DNA from: Bacteroidota bacterium
GTDB taxonomy: Bacteria; Bacteroidota; Bacteroidia; Chitinophagales; Chitinophagaceae
Assembly: GCA_028875875.1 (NCBI GenBank)
Contig: JAGWUV010000035.1
Span: 1 to 38,089 of the forward strand
Length of the DNA: 38,089 bases
Reading direction: 5' to 3'
In this document: in pieces, positions 6,914-15,539 of the stretch
How the letters are laid out: every line of letters begins with the position of its first letter
How positions within the stretch are numbered: position 1 is the stretch's first letter
The notes under the pieces: generated by a model
Told to the model about the DNA's origin: nothing
Seen by the model: only the letters and a program-made list of their open reading frames with translations
The model's database searches: none
Translations under genes and position numbers: made by a program

Positions 6914-7858
6914 ATGGACTTATCTGTCATCATACCCTTGTTTAACGAAGCTGAATCACTTCCAGAATTAAGTGAATGGATTGAGCGTGTTACAAACGCC
7001 AACGGTTTATCTTATGAAGTGATCATGATTGATGATGGCAGTACCGATAACAGCTGGGAGGTGATTCAAAATATTGCACAACACAATGCTGCTTTCAAAG
7101 GCATCAAGTTCCAGCGAAACTATGGTAAGAGCGCTGCACTGAATGAAGGTTTTAAAGCAGCCCAAGGAGATGTGATCATTACAATGGATGCTGACTTGCA
7201 AGACTCTCCTGATGAAATTCCTTCCCTTAGGAAAATGATTGTTGAAGAGGGTTATGATTTGGTAAGCGGTTGGAAAAAGAAACGCTACGATAATACACTC
7301 ACCAAGAATATCCCTTCCAAAATATTCAATGCGGCTGCCCGTTGGAGCAGTGGCATTCAATTGCACGATTTTAACTGCGGGTTAAAAGCCTACCGGAAAA
7401 AAGTAGTGAAGAGTATTGAAGTATATGGCGAGATGCATCGTTATATTCCTGTAATTGCCAAGTGGGCGGGTTTTAGAAAGATCGGTGAAAAAGTAGTGGA
7501 ACACCGTGCCCGCAAATACGGTATTACCAAATTCGGATGGGAACGATTTATCAATGGGTTTCTGGATCTGGCCACCATCAGCTTTGTGAGTAGGTTTGGT
7601 AAAAAACCCATGCACTTCTTCGGCCTCTGGGGCACCTTGTTTTTCCTGGTAGGATTAGGCAGCAGTATTTATCTCATCATATCCAAATTCATTGATGCAG
7701 ATGTAGCGCTAACCAACAAACCTGTTTTCTATATCGCACTTACTTCTATGATCATCGGTATGCAGTTATTCCTGGCCGGCTTTATCGGCGAACTGATTGC
7801 CCGTAACGCTACTGAAAGAAATGTATACCTCATAGAAAACAAGTTGGGTTTATCATAA
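6914..7858 (+). CDS. GT2 glycosyltransferase, polyprenyl-phosphate type
   Basis: This encodes 314 residues. The N-terminal GT-A domain begins VIIPLFNEAESLPEL and carries DDGSTDNSW, then MDADLQDSP, whose aspartates bind the metal and nucleotide sugar. Two C-terminal membrane helices at about residues 235-257 and 271-297 match the DPM1/ArnC/GtrB-like group that transfers a sugar from a nucleotide donor to undecaprenyl phosphate on the cytoplasmic face. Which sugar is used cannot be told. It is tightly spaced after the DUF4199 gene and is followed 20 bases later by a GT4 gene, so it probably belongs to the envelope-glycan block. Family assignment is strong. Confidence 0.9.
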   Translation: MDLSVIIPLFNEAESLPELSEWIERVTNANGLSYEVIMIDDGSTDNSWEVIQNIAQHNAAFKGIKFQRNYGKSAALNEGFKAAQGDVIITMDADLQDSPDEIPSLRKMIVEEGYDLVSGWKKKRYDNTLTKNIPSKIFNAAARWSSGIQLHDFNCGLKAYRKKVVKSIEVYGEMHRYIPVIAKWAGFRKIGEKVVEHRARKYGITKFGWERFINGFLDLATISFVSRFGKKPMHFFGLWGTLFFLVGLGSSIYLIISKFIDADVALTNKPVFYIALTSMIIGMQLFLAGFIGELIARNATERNVYLIENKLGLS

Positions 7859-7878
7859 CTACATAGAGATTCAAACGC

Positions 7879-9012
7879 ATGAAAAAGAAAGTGGTGATCA
7901 TTGGCCCGGCACACCCGTTAAGAGGCGGACTTGCTTCTTTTGATGAACGTTTGGCTAGACAGTTTCAGCAGGAAGGTTTTGAAACTACCATTTACACTTT
8001 CTCACTGCAATACCCTAATTTCTTGTTCCCGGGCACCACACAATATTCATCAGAACCCAAGCCTACAGACATCAACATAAAAGTTCGTATCAACTCTATA
8101 AATCCGCTTAACTGGATCAGTGTTGGATGGGAACTAAAACAATACCAACCGGATATCATTGTTATTCGTTACTGGCTTCCGTTTATGGGGCCATGCCTCG
8201 GCACAATTGCAAGATTGGTAAAACAGAACAAGCACACTAAGATCGTTTGTATTGCAGATAACGTGCTGCCGCATGAAAAGCGTATTGGTGATAAATCCTT
8301 TACTACCTATTTCCTTGCGGCACCGCATGCCTTTGTTACGATGAGTGAAAAAGTAATGAAGGATTTACGGATGTTCACATCAAAACCAGCGAAACAAATT
8401 GTACATCCCCTCTACGACAATTTTGGTGAAGCTCTTGCAAAATCAAGTGCGAAAGACCATTTACAGCTTGCACAAAACACGAACATCATTTTATTCTTTG
8501 GTTTTATCAGGAAATACAAAGGGTTAGATATACTGCTGGAAGCTATTCATCTGTTGAAAGAAAGGAACTGGCTGCCTAACAATACAGAATGGAAACTGAT
8601 GGTGGCAGGAGAGTTTTATGAAGACAGGAAAACGTATGATGAACTGATTGAAAAATGGGATCTTTCCGATCACCTGATCTTAAGAACAGATTTTATTCCT
8701 GACAGCGAAGTGGGTTATTATCTCAGCGCTGCTGACTTTGTAATTCAGCCCTATCGTAATGCCACGCAAAGTGGCGTAACACCGTTGGCTTATCATTTTG
8801 AAAAACCTATGCTGGTAACGAATGTTGGCGGTTTACCAGACCTTGTACCGGATAGGAAAGTTGGGCTCGTTGCAGAACCCAATGCAGCTTCCATCGCTGA
8901 AAAAATTGAGGAACTCTACCAATTAGGTGAAGACTTTTTTTTACCGCATCTTCGCGAAGAAAAGAAAAAGTATAGCTGGAAGATTTTAGCGGAAACGATA
9001 GTGGAGTTATGA
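7879..9012 (+). CDS. GT4 glycosyltransferase
   Basis: This encodes 377 residues of GT-B fold. The N-terminal domain starts with VVIIGPAHPLRGGLASFDERLA, containing the glycine-rich loop that binds the acceptor side. The C-terminal domain has ILFFGFIRKYKGLDILLEA and then SGVTPLAYHFEKPMLVTNVGG, the E-x7-E-type nucleotide-sugar region typical of GT4. No signal peptide or membrane helix is visible, so it is a cytoplasmic, membrane-associated enzyme. It sits between the GT2 gene and the heptose genes and probably adds a residue to the same surface glycan. Donor and acceptor are unknown. Confidence 0.85.
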   Translation: MKKKVVIIGPAHPLRGGLASFDERLARQFQQEGFETTIYTFSLQYPNFLFPGTTQYSSEPKPTDINIKVRINSINPLNWISVGWELKQYQPDIIVIRYWLPFMGPCLGTIARLVKQNKHTKIVCIADNVLPHEKRIGDKSFTTYFLAAPHAFVTMSEKVMKDLRMFTSKPAKQIVHPLYDNFGEALAKSSAKDHLQLAQNTNIILFFGFIRKYKGLDILLEAIHLLKERNWLPNNTEWKLMVAGEFYEDRKTYDELIEKWDLSDHLILRTDFIPDSEVGYYLSAADFVIQPYRNATQSGVTPLAYHFEKPMLVTNVGGLPDLVPDRKVGLVAEPNAASIAEKIEELYQLGEDFFLPHLREEKKKYSWKILAETIVEL

Positions 9013-9044
9013 ATTAGGAGTGGTAAGTTATAAGTGTTGCGTAA

Positions 9045-9120
9045 TACGTTTGACCTTTTATAATGCTCACTATTCACTTTTCCACCAAAGACCAAATGCT
9101 AAATACCAAAGACCATCTAC
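9045..9120 (+). promoter_or_regulatory. Possible promoter of the heptose operon
   Basis: TACGTTTG at 9045-9052 fits the TAnnTTTG -7 element and lies 68 bases ahead of hddA, in the only sizeable gap of this gene block. The leader it would create contains two copies of ACCAAAGACC, separated by 14 bases. A -33 element at the right distance is not evident. Confidence 0.35.
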
Positions 9121-10146
9121 ATGATCTACAGAAGCAAAGCACCTTTACGATTAGGACTGGCAGGTGGTGGCACAGATGTGAGTCCCTATAGCGATGAATT
9201 CGGCGGAGCCATATTGAATGCAACAATATCATTGTACGCCTACGCTTCCATAGAACCACTGGAAGAGCAGAAGATCATTATCGAATCAATTGACCGAAAA
9301 GAATACCAGGAATTCGGCTTTGCAAAACAGTTGCCTATTGATGGCATTGCCGACCTCGTAAAAGGAGTGTACAACCGCATCCAGAAAGATTATAATGCCA
9401 TTAAACAGGGCTTTAAAATTTCAACATTTGTGGATGTACCAGCCGGCAGTGGTCTGGGCACCTCTTCTACCCTCGTGGTAGCCATCATTGGTGCTTTTGT
9501 TGAAATGCTCAAACTGCCTTTAGGCGATTATGATATTGCCCATTATGCTTTTGAAATAGAAAGAAAAGACCTCCAATTGGCGGGTGGTAAACAAGACCAG
9601 TATGCGGCAACCTTTGGTGGTGTGAACTTTATGGAGTTTTATGCAAACGATAAAGTGATCGTAAACCCTTTACGCATTAGGCAGGAATACTTGAATGAGT
9701 TGGAGAATAATTTGGTTTTGTACTATACTTCTACCAGCAGGGAATCTGCCACCATTATCAAAGAACAGCAAAAGAATGTGTTGCAGAAAAATGAGAAGAG
9801 CATAGAAGCCATGCATCATTTAAAAGAGCAATCGCAAATGATGAAGGAAGCCTTACTAAAGGGTAAAGTGCACGAAATAGGACAAATCCTGGATTATGGT
9901 TTTCAGCAAAAAAGACAAATGGCCAGCAATATTTCCAATTTATTAATTGAAGATATGTATGATGCTGCTAAAAAAGCCGGGGCCACGGGTGGCAAGATCA
10001 GCGGAGCCGGTGGTGGTGGCTTTATGACCTTTTATTGCCCGGGCAACACAAGATATAAGGTGATAGAAACTTTACATACATTTGGCGGCCAAATTAGAAG
10101 TTACCAATTTGTACAACATGGCTTAACAACATGGACGGCCAGTTGA
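9121..10146 (+). CDS. hddA: D-glycero-alpha-D-manno-heptose 7-phosphate kinase
   Basis: This encodes 341 residues of the GHMP kinase superfamily. It opens with RSKAPLRLGLAGGGTDVSPY, the substrate segment typical of HddA-type sugar kinases. The ATP loop follows as PAGSGLGTSSTLVVA, then KQDQYAATFGG and a C-terminal KISGAGGGGFM. The enzyme phosphorylates D-glycero-alpha-D-manno-heptose 7-phosphate at C1 to the 1,7-bisphosphate. The assignment is supported by the next three genes, which supply the steps before and after it. Fucokinase and other GHMP kinases share part of the N-terminal motif, but the context makes a heptose substrate the best reading. Confidence 0.88.
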   Translation: MIYRSKAPLRLGLAGGGTDVSPYSDEFGGAILNATISLYAYASIEPLEEQKIIIESIDRKEYQEFGFAKQLPIDGIADLVKGVYNRIQKDYNAIKQGFKISTFVDVPAGSGLGTSSTLVVAIIGAFVEMLKLPLGDYDIAHYAFEIERKDLQLAGGKQDQYAATFGGVNFMEFYANDKVIVNPLRIRQEYLNELENNLVLYYTSTSRESATIIKEQQKNVLQKNEKSIEAMHHLKEQSQMMKEALLKGKVHEIGQILDYGFQQKRQMASNISNLLIEDMYDAAKKAGATGGKISGAGGGGFMTFYCPGNTRYKVIETLHTFGGQIRSYQFVQHGLTTWTAS

Positions 10147-10182
10147 TAAATCAATTTTTAATTCGCGTAATTCGTGAATAGC

Positions 10183-10755
10183 ATGAGCACCAACATTCAA
10201 AAAATCATCGCAGCATCTATTGCTGTTAAACAAGAATTATTAAACGATATAGCTATCCAGCAAAGGCTGGAAGAAGCGATTGCCGTTATTACCACTGCTT
10301 TTCAAAACGGTAACAAAGTATTGTTCTGCGGCAATGGCGGCAGCGCTGCAGATGCTCAACACTTGGCTGCTGAGTTCTCAGGCCGTTTTTATAAAGACAG
10401 GAAAGCACTGCCTTCCGAAGCCTTGCACTGCAACACTTCTTACTTAACTGCTGTTGCCAACGATTATAGTTACGATGTAATTTATTCAAGGATCATAGAT
10501 GGTATCGGTGTAAAAGGAGATGTTCTGATTGGCTTAAGCACTTCAGGTAATTCAGGCAACATCATCAAAGCTTTTGAAGTGGCCAGGGAAAAAGGCGTAA
10601 TCACTATGGGTTTCACAGGTGCCACCGGTGGTAAAATGAAAGAAGTGAGTGACTTTCTTTTCAATGTTCCATCTACCGTTACACCCAGGATACAAGAGAG
10701 CCATATCATGCTCGGACATATCATTTGTGAAATGGTAGAAGCAAACCTATTTTAA
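10183..10755 (+). CDS. gmhA: Sedoheptulose 7-phosphate isomerase
   Basis: This encodes 190 residues from ATG 10183; a GTG nine bases upstream in frame is less likely. It is a single SIS domain with the GmhA signature FCGNGGSAADAQHLAAEFSGRF at about residues 45-67, then a SGNSGNIIKA phosphate-binding loop. The C-terminal ESHIMLGHIICEMVE helix contains the catalytic His of the family. It converts D-sedoheptulose 7-phosphate to D-glycero-D-manno-heptose 7-phosphate, the first step of activated-heptose synthesis. Its stop overlaps the start of the next gene as TAATG, which indicates translational coupling. Confidence 0.93.
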   Translation: MSTNIQKIIAASIAVKQELLNDIAIQQRLEEAIAVITTAFQNGNKVLFCGNGGSAADAQHLAAEFSGRFYKDRKALPSEALHCNTSYLTAVANDYSYDVIYSRIIDGIGVKGDVLIGLSTSGNSGNIIKAFEVAREKGVITMGFTGATGGKMKEVSDFLFNVPSTVTPRIQESHIMLGHIICEMVEANLF

Positions 10756-11450
10756 TGGCCATCATCAAAGAAGCAATTATACTGGCTGGAGGTTTGGGCA
10801 CAAGGCTTCGCTCCGCTGTTCCTGACCTGCCCAAATGCATGGCACCTGTAAAAGGTAAACCTTTCATCAGCTACGTCATCGACCATTTGCAGCAGCAAGG
10901 CATAGAGCAATTCATTCTTTCATTAGGCTATATGAGTGAAGCAATTATCAAGTTCATTCAACAAGAATATCCCGGACAGTCATTCATTTTTTCTGTAGAA
11001 GAAGAACCACTGGGAACAGGAGGCGCTATTCGTTTGGCCTGCGATCATTGCTCAGAAAAAAATGTACTTGTAACAAACGGCGATACAATGTTTTCTGTAA
11101 ACGTAGATGCTGTTGCCCTTGCTCATGTACAACAAAATGCAGATTGCACCTTGGCTTTGAAACCCATGCAACAGTTTGACAGGTATGGCGTGGTGGAAAC
11201 AAATGCTACACAACGCATTGTTTCTTTCAAAGAAAAACAATACTATGAAAACGGTTTGATCAACGGTGGATTATACATCCTGAACAGGGAACAATTCTGC
11301 AAGGAAAACTTCCCCGAAAAATTTTCTTTTGAAAAAGATTATCTCGAAACATTTATTACCCAAAGAAAAATGATTGGCGTAGTACAGGATGCTTATTTTA
11401 TCGATATCGGCATACCGGAAGATTACCAGAGAGCACAGGTGGAGTTATGA
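10755..11450 (+). CDS. hddC: D-glycero-alpha-D-manno-heptose 1-phosphate guanylyltransferase
   Basis: This encodes 231 residues of the nucleotidyltransferase family. AIILAGGLGTRLRSAVPDLP is the nucleotide-binding signature, followed by PKCMAPVKGKPFISYVID, VTNGDTMF with the metal-binding Asp, and a C-terminal YFIDIGIPEDYQRAQ. It transfers a nucleotide to heptose 1-phosphate. Guanylyl transfer (GDP-heptose) is inferred because the partner kinase is HddA rather than the bifunctional HldE of the ADP route. The start overlaps the gmhA stop. Sequence alone does not prove GTP over other nucleotides. Confidence 0.83.
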   Translation: MAIIKEAIILAGGLGTRLRSAVPDLPKCMAPVKGKPFISYVIDHLQQQGIEQFILSLGYMSEAIIKFIQQEYPGQSFIFSVEEEPLGTGGAIRLACDHCSEKNVLVTNGDTMFSVNVDAVALAHVQQNADCTLALKPMQQFDRYGVVETNATQRIVSFKEKQYYENGLINGGLYILNREQFCKENFPEKFSFEKDYLETFITQRKMIGVVQDAYFIDIGIPEDYQRAQVEL

Positions 11451-11453
11451 ATG

Positions 11454-11476
11454 ATGAATTATAAATGATGCGTTAT
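11454..11476 (+). repeat. Dispersed 23-bp intergenic repeat, copy A
   Basis: The 23 bases here match 34998-35020 at 20 positions. Both are built on ATGAATTAT, then TGAT, then CGTTAT, and both lie in short intergenic gaps. Looser relatives with the same words occur at 9009-9050 and 13150-13215. Confidence 0.5.
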
Positions 11477-11492
11477 AAAAAAATAATTATTG

Positions 11493-12050
11493 ATGGATTT
11501 GCAACAAATAGATTCAAGCTGGACCTTATTTCTTGACCGCGATGGCGTAATTAATATTGAAAAGAAAAACGATTATGTTGTTTCATGGGAGGATTTTATT
11601 TTTTATGAAGGTGTTACCGAAGCCTTACAATTATTGAATCCTTTATTCCGAACTATCGTTATTGTTACCAACCAAAAATGTATCGGCAAAGGTTTGTTAA
11701 CAACAGAAGGGCTTCTACATATACACAGTCAAATGCTCAATAAGATCAATACCGCCGGAGGCAGGATCGATAAAATTTATTTCTGTCCTGATTTGGAAGA
11801 CGACTCCCCCAACCGCAAACCCAATGCTGGTATGGCTTTCCAGGCTAAGGCTGATTTCCCGCATATCAATTTCTCCAAAAGCCTCATGGTAGGAAATAAA
11901 CTCAGCGATATGCAATTTGGTAAAACGGCAGGTATTAACACCGTATTCATGGCTACCACCAACCCGGAAACACCTTACCCGCATCCGCTTGTAGATCTCC
12001 GCTTCAATAGCCTGATCGATTTTGCAAGAGCTTTAACGCAACCGAAATAA
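11493..12050 (+). CDS. gmhB: HAD phosphatase, heptose 1,7-bisphosphatase
   Basis: This encodes 185 residues of the HAD-IIIA type, starting at ATG 11493. FLDRDGVIN holds the nucleophile and acid aspartates, IVTNQ is motif II, and the GNKLSDMQFGKTAGI region holds the motif III/IV residues. It should remove the 7-phosphate from heptose 1,7-bisphosphate between the HddA and HddC steps. One oddity: classical GmhB proteins bind zinc through CPH and CxC before RKP, whereas here the stretch is FCPDLEDDSPNRKPNAGM with only one Cys, so the zinc site is lost. Imidazoleglycerol-phosphate phosphatase relatives share the fold, but gene context favours GmhB. Confidence 0.85.
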   Translation: MDLQQIDSSWTLFLDRDGVINIEKKNDYVVSWEDFIFYEGVTEALQLLNPLFRTIVIVTNQKCIGKGLLTTEGLLHIHSQMLNKINTAGGRIDKIYFCPDLEDDSPNRKPNAGMAFQAKADFPHINFSKSLMVGNKLSDMQFGKTAGINTVFMATTNPETPYPHPLVDLRFNSLIDFARALTQPK

Positions 12051-12096
12051 CCGCTTGCTTTTACTTTAGTACCTTAGTGGCCACTGATAATTGTGT

Positions 12097-13140
12097 ATGA
12101 AACGACTGTTCGTCATTTTATTATTATTACTGAATACCGACAGCTTTAGCCAGTCGATTAGCCCTTCCGATTTACAACAGATCAAAAACATTGAATCGAG
12201 AATAAAAGGCTATGCCGATTCCATTGTGAAAGCTGATGATTGGTTCAACAGGTTTCAGGCAGACAGTATTTTTACACGAGGATTGGTAAGAGCACTGAAA
12301 GTGCCTTACTCCTTTGAGTATAACTTCGACTCTATACAAAGCATCTCAAAAGTATATGCCCCCGATAGCAGCTTCAGGATATTTACCTGGCAGGTAATGA
12401 AAGACCTTTCCTACTACAGACAAAGAGGCGCCATACAAATGCGTACTCAAGATGGTTCGCTAAAACTCTTTCCGCTATTCGATTACTCAGACTTCACGAA
12501 AGCTCCTACAGATTCTGTGAGAGATACCAAAAGATGGATCGGTGCAATCTACTACAAGATCATCCTGAAAACTTTCAACAATAAAAAATACTATACTTTA
12601 TTGGGCTTTGACGAAAATGATGCCCGCAGCAATAAAAAATGGATAGACATTTTAACCTTCGATACCGATGGAACACCTCATTTTGGAGGCCGTTATTTCA
12701 GTTACAGGAATGAATACAATAAACCACCGCAGCCTGCCTTCCGCTTTTGCCTGGAATATAAAAAAGATGCCAGCGCAAGAATGAATTATGATCCCAAATA
12801 CGATATGATCATCTTCGACAGGCTAGTGAGCGAATCGGCCGACAATGATAATAAATACAACCTCATACCGAACGGCGACTATGAAGGATTTAAATGGGTA
12901 GATGGTAGATGGGTATATGTAAATAACCCATTCGAGAACGTGATCTTTGATCCGAAGCAAAAAGAAAATCCCGCCAATATACTGGACGATAAAGGCAACC
13001 GCAACGAAAAAAAGTTAGAAGAAATTTCAAAAAAAAATCAGGATAAACAACAACCTCAGCAACCTGCTGCTCCGAATGATCCCAATAAAATAAACGATAA
13101 AAAGAAACAATACCAACGAGGAGAAAACGGCGATTATTAA
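12097..13140 (+). CDS. Exported hypothetical protein
   Basis: This encodes 347 residues from ATG 12097. A signal peptide is clear (MKRLFVILLLLLNTDSFSQS, probably cut after FSQ), so it is exported to the periplasm or beyond. The mature part has a helical N-terminus, then aromatic-rich, beta-like segments (SSFRIFTWQVMKDLSYYRQ, YYTLLGFDENDARSNKKW, TPHFGGRYFSYRNEY). It ends in a low-complexity tail rich in Q, P, N and K. I know no characterised homologue, though similar proteins seem frequent in Chitinophagaceae. It follows gmhB by 46 bases on the same strand but need not share its role. Function unknown. Confidence 0.7.
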   Translation: MKRLFVILLLLLNTDSFSQSISPSDLQQIKNIESRIKGYADSIVKADDWFNRFQADSIFTRGLVRALKVPYSFEYNFDSIQSISKVYAPDSSFRIFTWQVMKDLSYYRQRGAIQMRTQDGSLKLFPLFDYSDFTKAPTDSVRDTKRWIGAIYYKIILKTFNNKKYYTLLGFDENDARSNKKWIDILTFDTDGTPHFGGRYFSYRNEYNKPPQPAFRFCLEYKKDASARMNYDPKYDMIIFDRLVSESADNDNKYNLIPNGDYEGFKWVDGRWVYVNNPFENVIFDPKQKENPANILDDKGNRNEKKLEEISKKNQDKQQPQQPAAPNDPNKINDKKKQYQRGENGDY

Positions 13141-13152
13141 ACCGTTTTTATA

Positions 13153-13215
13153 AATGATTGAGTGATGAATTAAGCGAATAATTTTTTACACTCAATAATT
13201 CATCACTCATCATTG
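13153..13215. terminator. Bidirectional terminator-like inverted repeat
   Basis: GAGTGATGAATTA near 13160 and its perfect reverse complement TAATTCATCACTC near 13196 lie between two converging genes. The loop contains ATTTTTTA. AT-rich flanks could serve as the tail in either direction. The same words recur in other gaps of the window, so this could also be a decayed repeat unit. Confidence 0.4.
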
Positions 13216-13220
13216 AAATA

Positions 13221-15005
13221 CTAATCCAGTTTCAAAACAGCTAAGAAAGCTTCCTGCGGCACTTCTACACTTCCAATCTGGCGCATCCGCTTCTTACCCT
13301 CTTTCTGTTTTTCCAATAGTTTTCTTTTACGGCTGATATCACCACCATAACATTTGGCAGTAACATCCTTACGCATAGCACTGATATTTTCACGAGCGAT
13401 CACTTTAGCACCAATGGCCGCCTGTATAGCAATTTGAAATTGTTGACGAGGTAACAGTTCTTTCAGCTTTTCACAAAGCTTTCTTCCAAAATCCTGTGCC
13501 CTGCTGCGGTGGATCAAAGCACTCAGCGCATCTACTTTATCACTGTTCAATAAAATATCCATTTTCACAATATCTGCTTCACGATATCCGATAGGAGAAT
13601 AATCGAAGGATGCATAGCCTCGGGTTTGGCTCTTCAGTTTATCATAGAAATCAAATACAATCTCAGTAAGCGGCATTTCAAAAATAAGCTCTACTCTTGT
13701 AGGTGTTAAATAAGACTGGTTAATGAGAATACCACGCTTGCCTAAACAAAGCGTCATAATATTACCAATGTAATCAGGTAAGGTAATGATCTGTGCTTTG
13801 ATGAAGGGTTCCTCAATCCTGTCGATCTTGGTTACATCGGGCATTTCAGCAGGATTGTTTACGATGATCTTCTCCCCCCTTGTTGTAAAGGCATGGAAGC
13901 TTACGTTCGGAACAGTAGTGATCACTGTTTGGTTAAACTCTCTTTCCAAACGCTCCTGGATGATTTCCATGTGCAACAATCCAAGGAACCCGCATCGGAA
14001 ACCAAAACCAAGAGCCTGCGAGGTTTCCAATTCAAAAGTTAAAGAAGCATCGTTCAGCTGTAGTTTTTCCATACAGTCACGCAACTCCTCGAACTCATCT
14101 GTATTAACAGGGAAGATACCTGCAAATACCATAGGCTTCACTTCCTCAAACCCATGGATCATTTTACCTGGATTGGAGGCCAGTGTGATAGTATCACCCA
14201 CCTTAATTTCTTTGGCATTCTTAATACCGGTAATCACATACCCCACATCGCCGGCCCTCACTTCTTCTTTAGGCGTCATACTTAGCTTCAACACTCCCAC
14301 TTCCTGTGCCTCATATTCTGCCCCTGTAGCAATGAATTTAATTTTATCGCCACGTTTAACAGTTCCATTAAGTATACGGTAGTACACGATAATGCCGCGG
14401 AAACTATTGAAAACACTATCAAAGATCAAAGCTTGCAAAGGGGCATCGGCATCACCATCCGGAGCCGGTATTCTTTTTACAATGGCTTGTAAAATTTCTT
14501 CTATTCCTATACCACTTTTACCGCTGGCCAGTAAAATTTCTTCTTCCTTACAGCCGATCAGGTCAATGATCTGGTCCTTAACTTCCGGGATCATAGCTCC
14601 CTCCATATCGATCTTATTGATCACCGGGATGATCTCCAAATCGTTTTCTATGGCTAGATACAAGTTACTGATCGTTTGTGCCTGGATGCCCTGCGATGCA
14701 TCTACCAAAAGCAAAGCACCTTCACAGGCTGCTAAAGCACGGCTCACTTCATAACTAAAATCAACGTGACCGGGAGTATCAATCAAGTTCAATACATATT
14801 CCTGACCGTCGTGTTTGTAATTGATCTGAATCGCATGACTTTTAATAGTAATGCCTTTTTCACGCTCCAGGTCCATATCATCCAGCACCTGGTCCATCAT
14901 ATCTCTTTCCCCGATCGTTTTGGTATGTTCCAGCAAACGGTCGGCCAGCGTACTTTTCCCATGATCAATATGTGCAATGATGCAGAAATTTCTAATGTTC
15001 TTCAT
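13221..15005 (-). CDS. lepA: Elongation factor 4 (LepA)
   Basis: This encodes 594 residues, the normal length for LepA. The GTPase domain has [14 protein letters not shown] (P loop), [16 protein letters not shown] and NKIDMEGA, followed by the EF-G-like domains II, III and V. The LepA-specific C-terminal domain ends [20 protein letters not shown] and then [15 protein letters not shown]. The factor binds stalled or mis-translocated ribosomes and affects elongation and initiation under stress. I start it at ATG 15005 ([12 protein letters not shown]); a TTG two codons upstream is less likely. It is transcribed away from the 15252 gene and has a long leader. Confidence 0.97.
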   Translation of the reverse strand: MKNIRNFCIIAHIDHGKSTLADRLLEHTKTIGERDMMDQVLDDMDLEREKGITIKSHAIQINYKHDGQEYVLNLIDTPGHVDFSYEVSRALAACEGALLLVDASQGIQAQTISNLYLAIENDLEIIPVINKIDMEGAMIPEVKDQIIDLIGCKEEEILLASGKSGIGIEEILQAIVKRIPAPDGDADAPLQALIFDSVFNSFRGIIVYYRILNGTVKRGDKIKFIATGAEYEAQEVGVLKLSMTPKEEVRAGDVGYVITGIKNAKEIKVGDTITLASNPGKMIHGFEEVKPMVFAGIFPVNTDEFEELRDCMEKLQLNDASLTFELETSQALGFGFRCGFLGLLHMEIIQERLEREFNQTVITTVPNVSFHAFTTRGEKIIVNNPAEMPDVTKIDRIEEPFIKAQIITLPDYIGNIMTLCLGKRGILINQSYLTPTRVELIFEMPLTEIVFDFYDKLKSQTRGYASFDYSPIGYREADIVKMDILLNSDKVDALSALIHRSRAQDFGRKLCEKLKELLPRQQFQIAIQAAIGAKVIARENISAMRKDVTAKCYGGDISRKRKLLEKQKEGKKRMRQIGSVEVPQEAFLAVLKLD

Positions 15006-15150
15006 GTACAATAAAGTTTTTTAACCCGGCGTTTTATACCGGAGAACCACTTGTTGCCTAACAAACCGGCGAAGGAAGTTCGGAGCATCTTTTTTAGATG
15101 CAGAGAGCACCCCATCCATCGTTCAGATCCTTCATCAACAAGTAGTCTAA
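15006..15150 (-). promoter_or_regulatory. Long, foldable lepA leader
   Basis: If transcription starts just after the -7 element at 15156-15163, lepA has a leader of about 145 bases. In it, ACTTGTTG and CAACAAGT (15136-15143 with 15049-15056) form an 8-bp long-range stem. Inside that, GAAGG and CCTTC (15129-15133 with 15071-15075) pair. Innermost, GCATCT and AGATGC (15096-15101 with 15085-15090) close a hairpin. A separate CCGG/CCGG hairpin precedes the start codon. The nested order suggests a real RNA fold; no known RNA family was recognised. Confidence 0.4.
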
Positions 15151-15155
15151 GTTTG

Positions 15156-15163
15156 CAAAGATA
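15156..15163 (-). promoter_or_regulatory. lepA promoter -7 element
   Basis: On the minus strand the sequence reads TATCTTTG, an exact fit to TAnnTTTG. It faces away from the plus-strand -7 element at 15187-15194, forming a divergent promoter pair. No good -33 element was seen at the usual distance. Confidence 0.5.
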
Positions 15164-15186
15164 TAAGACTGACAGCCATTATGCGT

Positions 15187-15194
15187 TATCTTTG
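15187..15194 (+). promoter_or_regulatory. -7 element upstream of the 15252 gene
   Basis: TATCTTTG matches TAnnTTTG exactly and lies 57 bases before the start codon at 15252. It is arranged divergently with the lepA -7 element. Confidence 0.45.
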
Positions 15195-15251
15195 TGTAAT
15201 TGAGGAAAACTCTCCAATATCCATGTAATGCCGCGAAAAAAGAATTGAAAA

Positions 15252-15536
15252 ATGGATATTGTTGTAGAATTTATCAAAGCACACATGCTATTGCTGTACC
15301 TCGCAGGCGCAGTGCTTCTTTTGTTTAAGTTTTTATTGGTCTCTTTTTTCAGGGGTGTTGAATTTGACACTTATATACTCAGTTTCCTTCGCTTCTATAG
15401 TACAGATGAGATATACAGCACCAATATACATAGGCGTTCTGTGTACATGTGGTGCAATAACTTTTTAAACTACATCTTCTTCATTTGTGTTTTTATAATG
15501 ACCTTTTATAGCATTGTTACCATGAACGTACAATAG
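15252..15536 (+). CDS. Small hypothetical membrane protein
   Basis: This encodes 94 residues that I do not recognise. Two hydrophobic segments are visible, at about residues 11-34 and 69-90. They are separated by a soluble loop of about 35 residues with several Tyr, Ser and Arg residues (FYSTDEIYSTNIHRRS). A plausible promoter element precedes it and the frame ends just before the converging GT4 gene, so the gene is probably real. Its placement between lepA and glycan genes gives no useful functional hint. Confidence 0.6.
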   Translation: MDIVVEFIKAHMLLLYLAGAVLLLFKFLLVSFFRGVEFDTYILSFLRFYSTDEIYSTNIHRRSVYMWCNNFLNYIFFICVFIMTFYSIVTMNVQ

Positions 15537-15539
15537 CCG

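Noticed and set aside
13786-14754. Long open frames on the plus strand opposite lepA
   Set aside because: They lie wholly antisense to a well-conserved gene, resemble no family and are explained by codon bias of lepA.
15006-15150. SRP RNA or another known small RNA in the lepA leader
   Set aside because: The conserved GGAAGGAAGC-type apical motif of SRP RNA is absent and no other known family fits.
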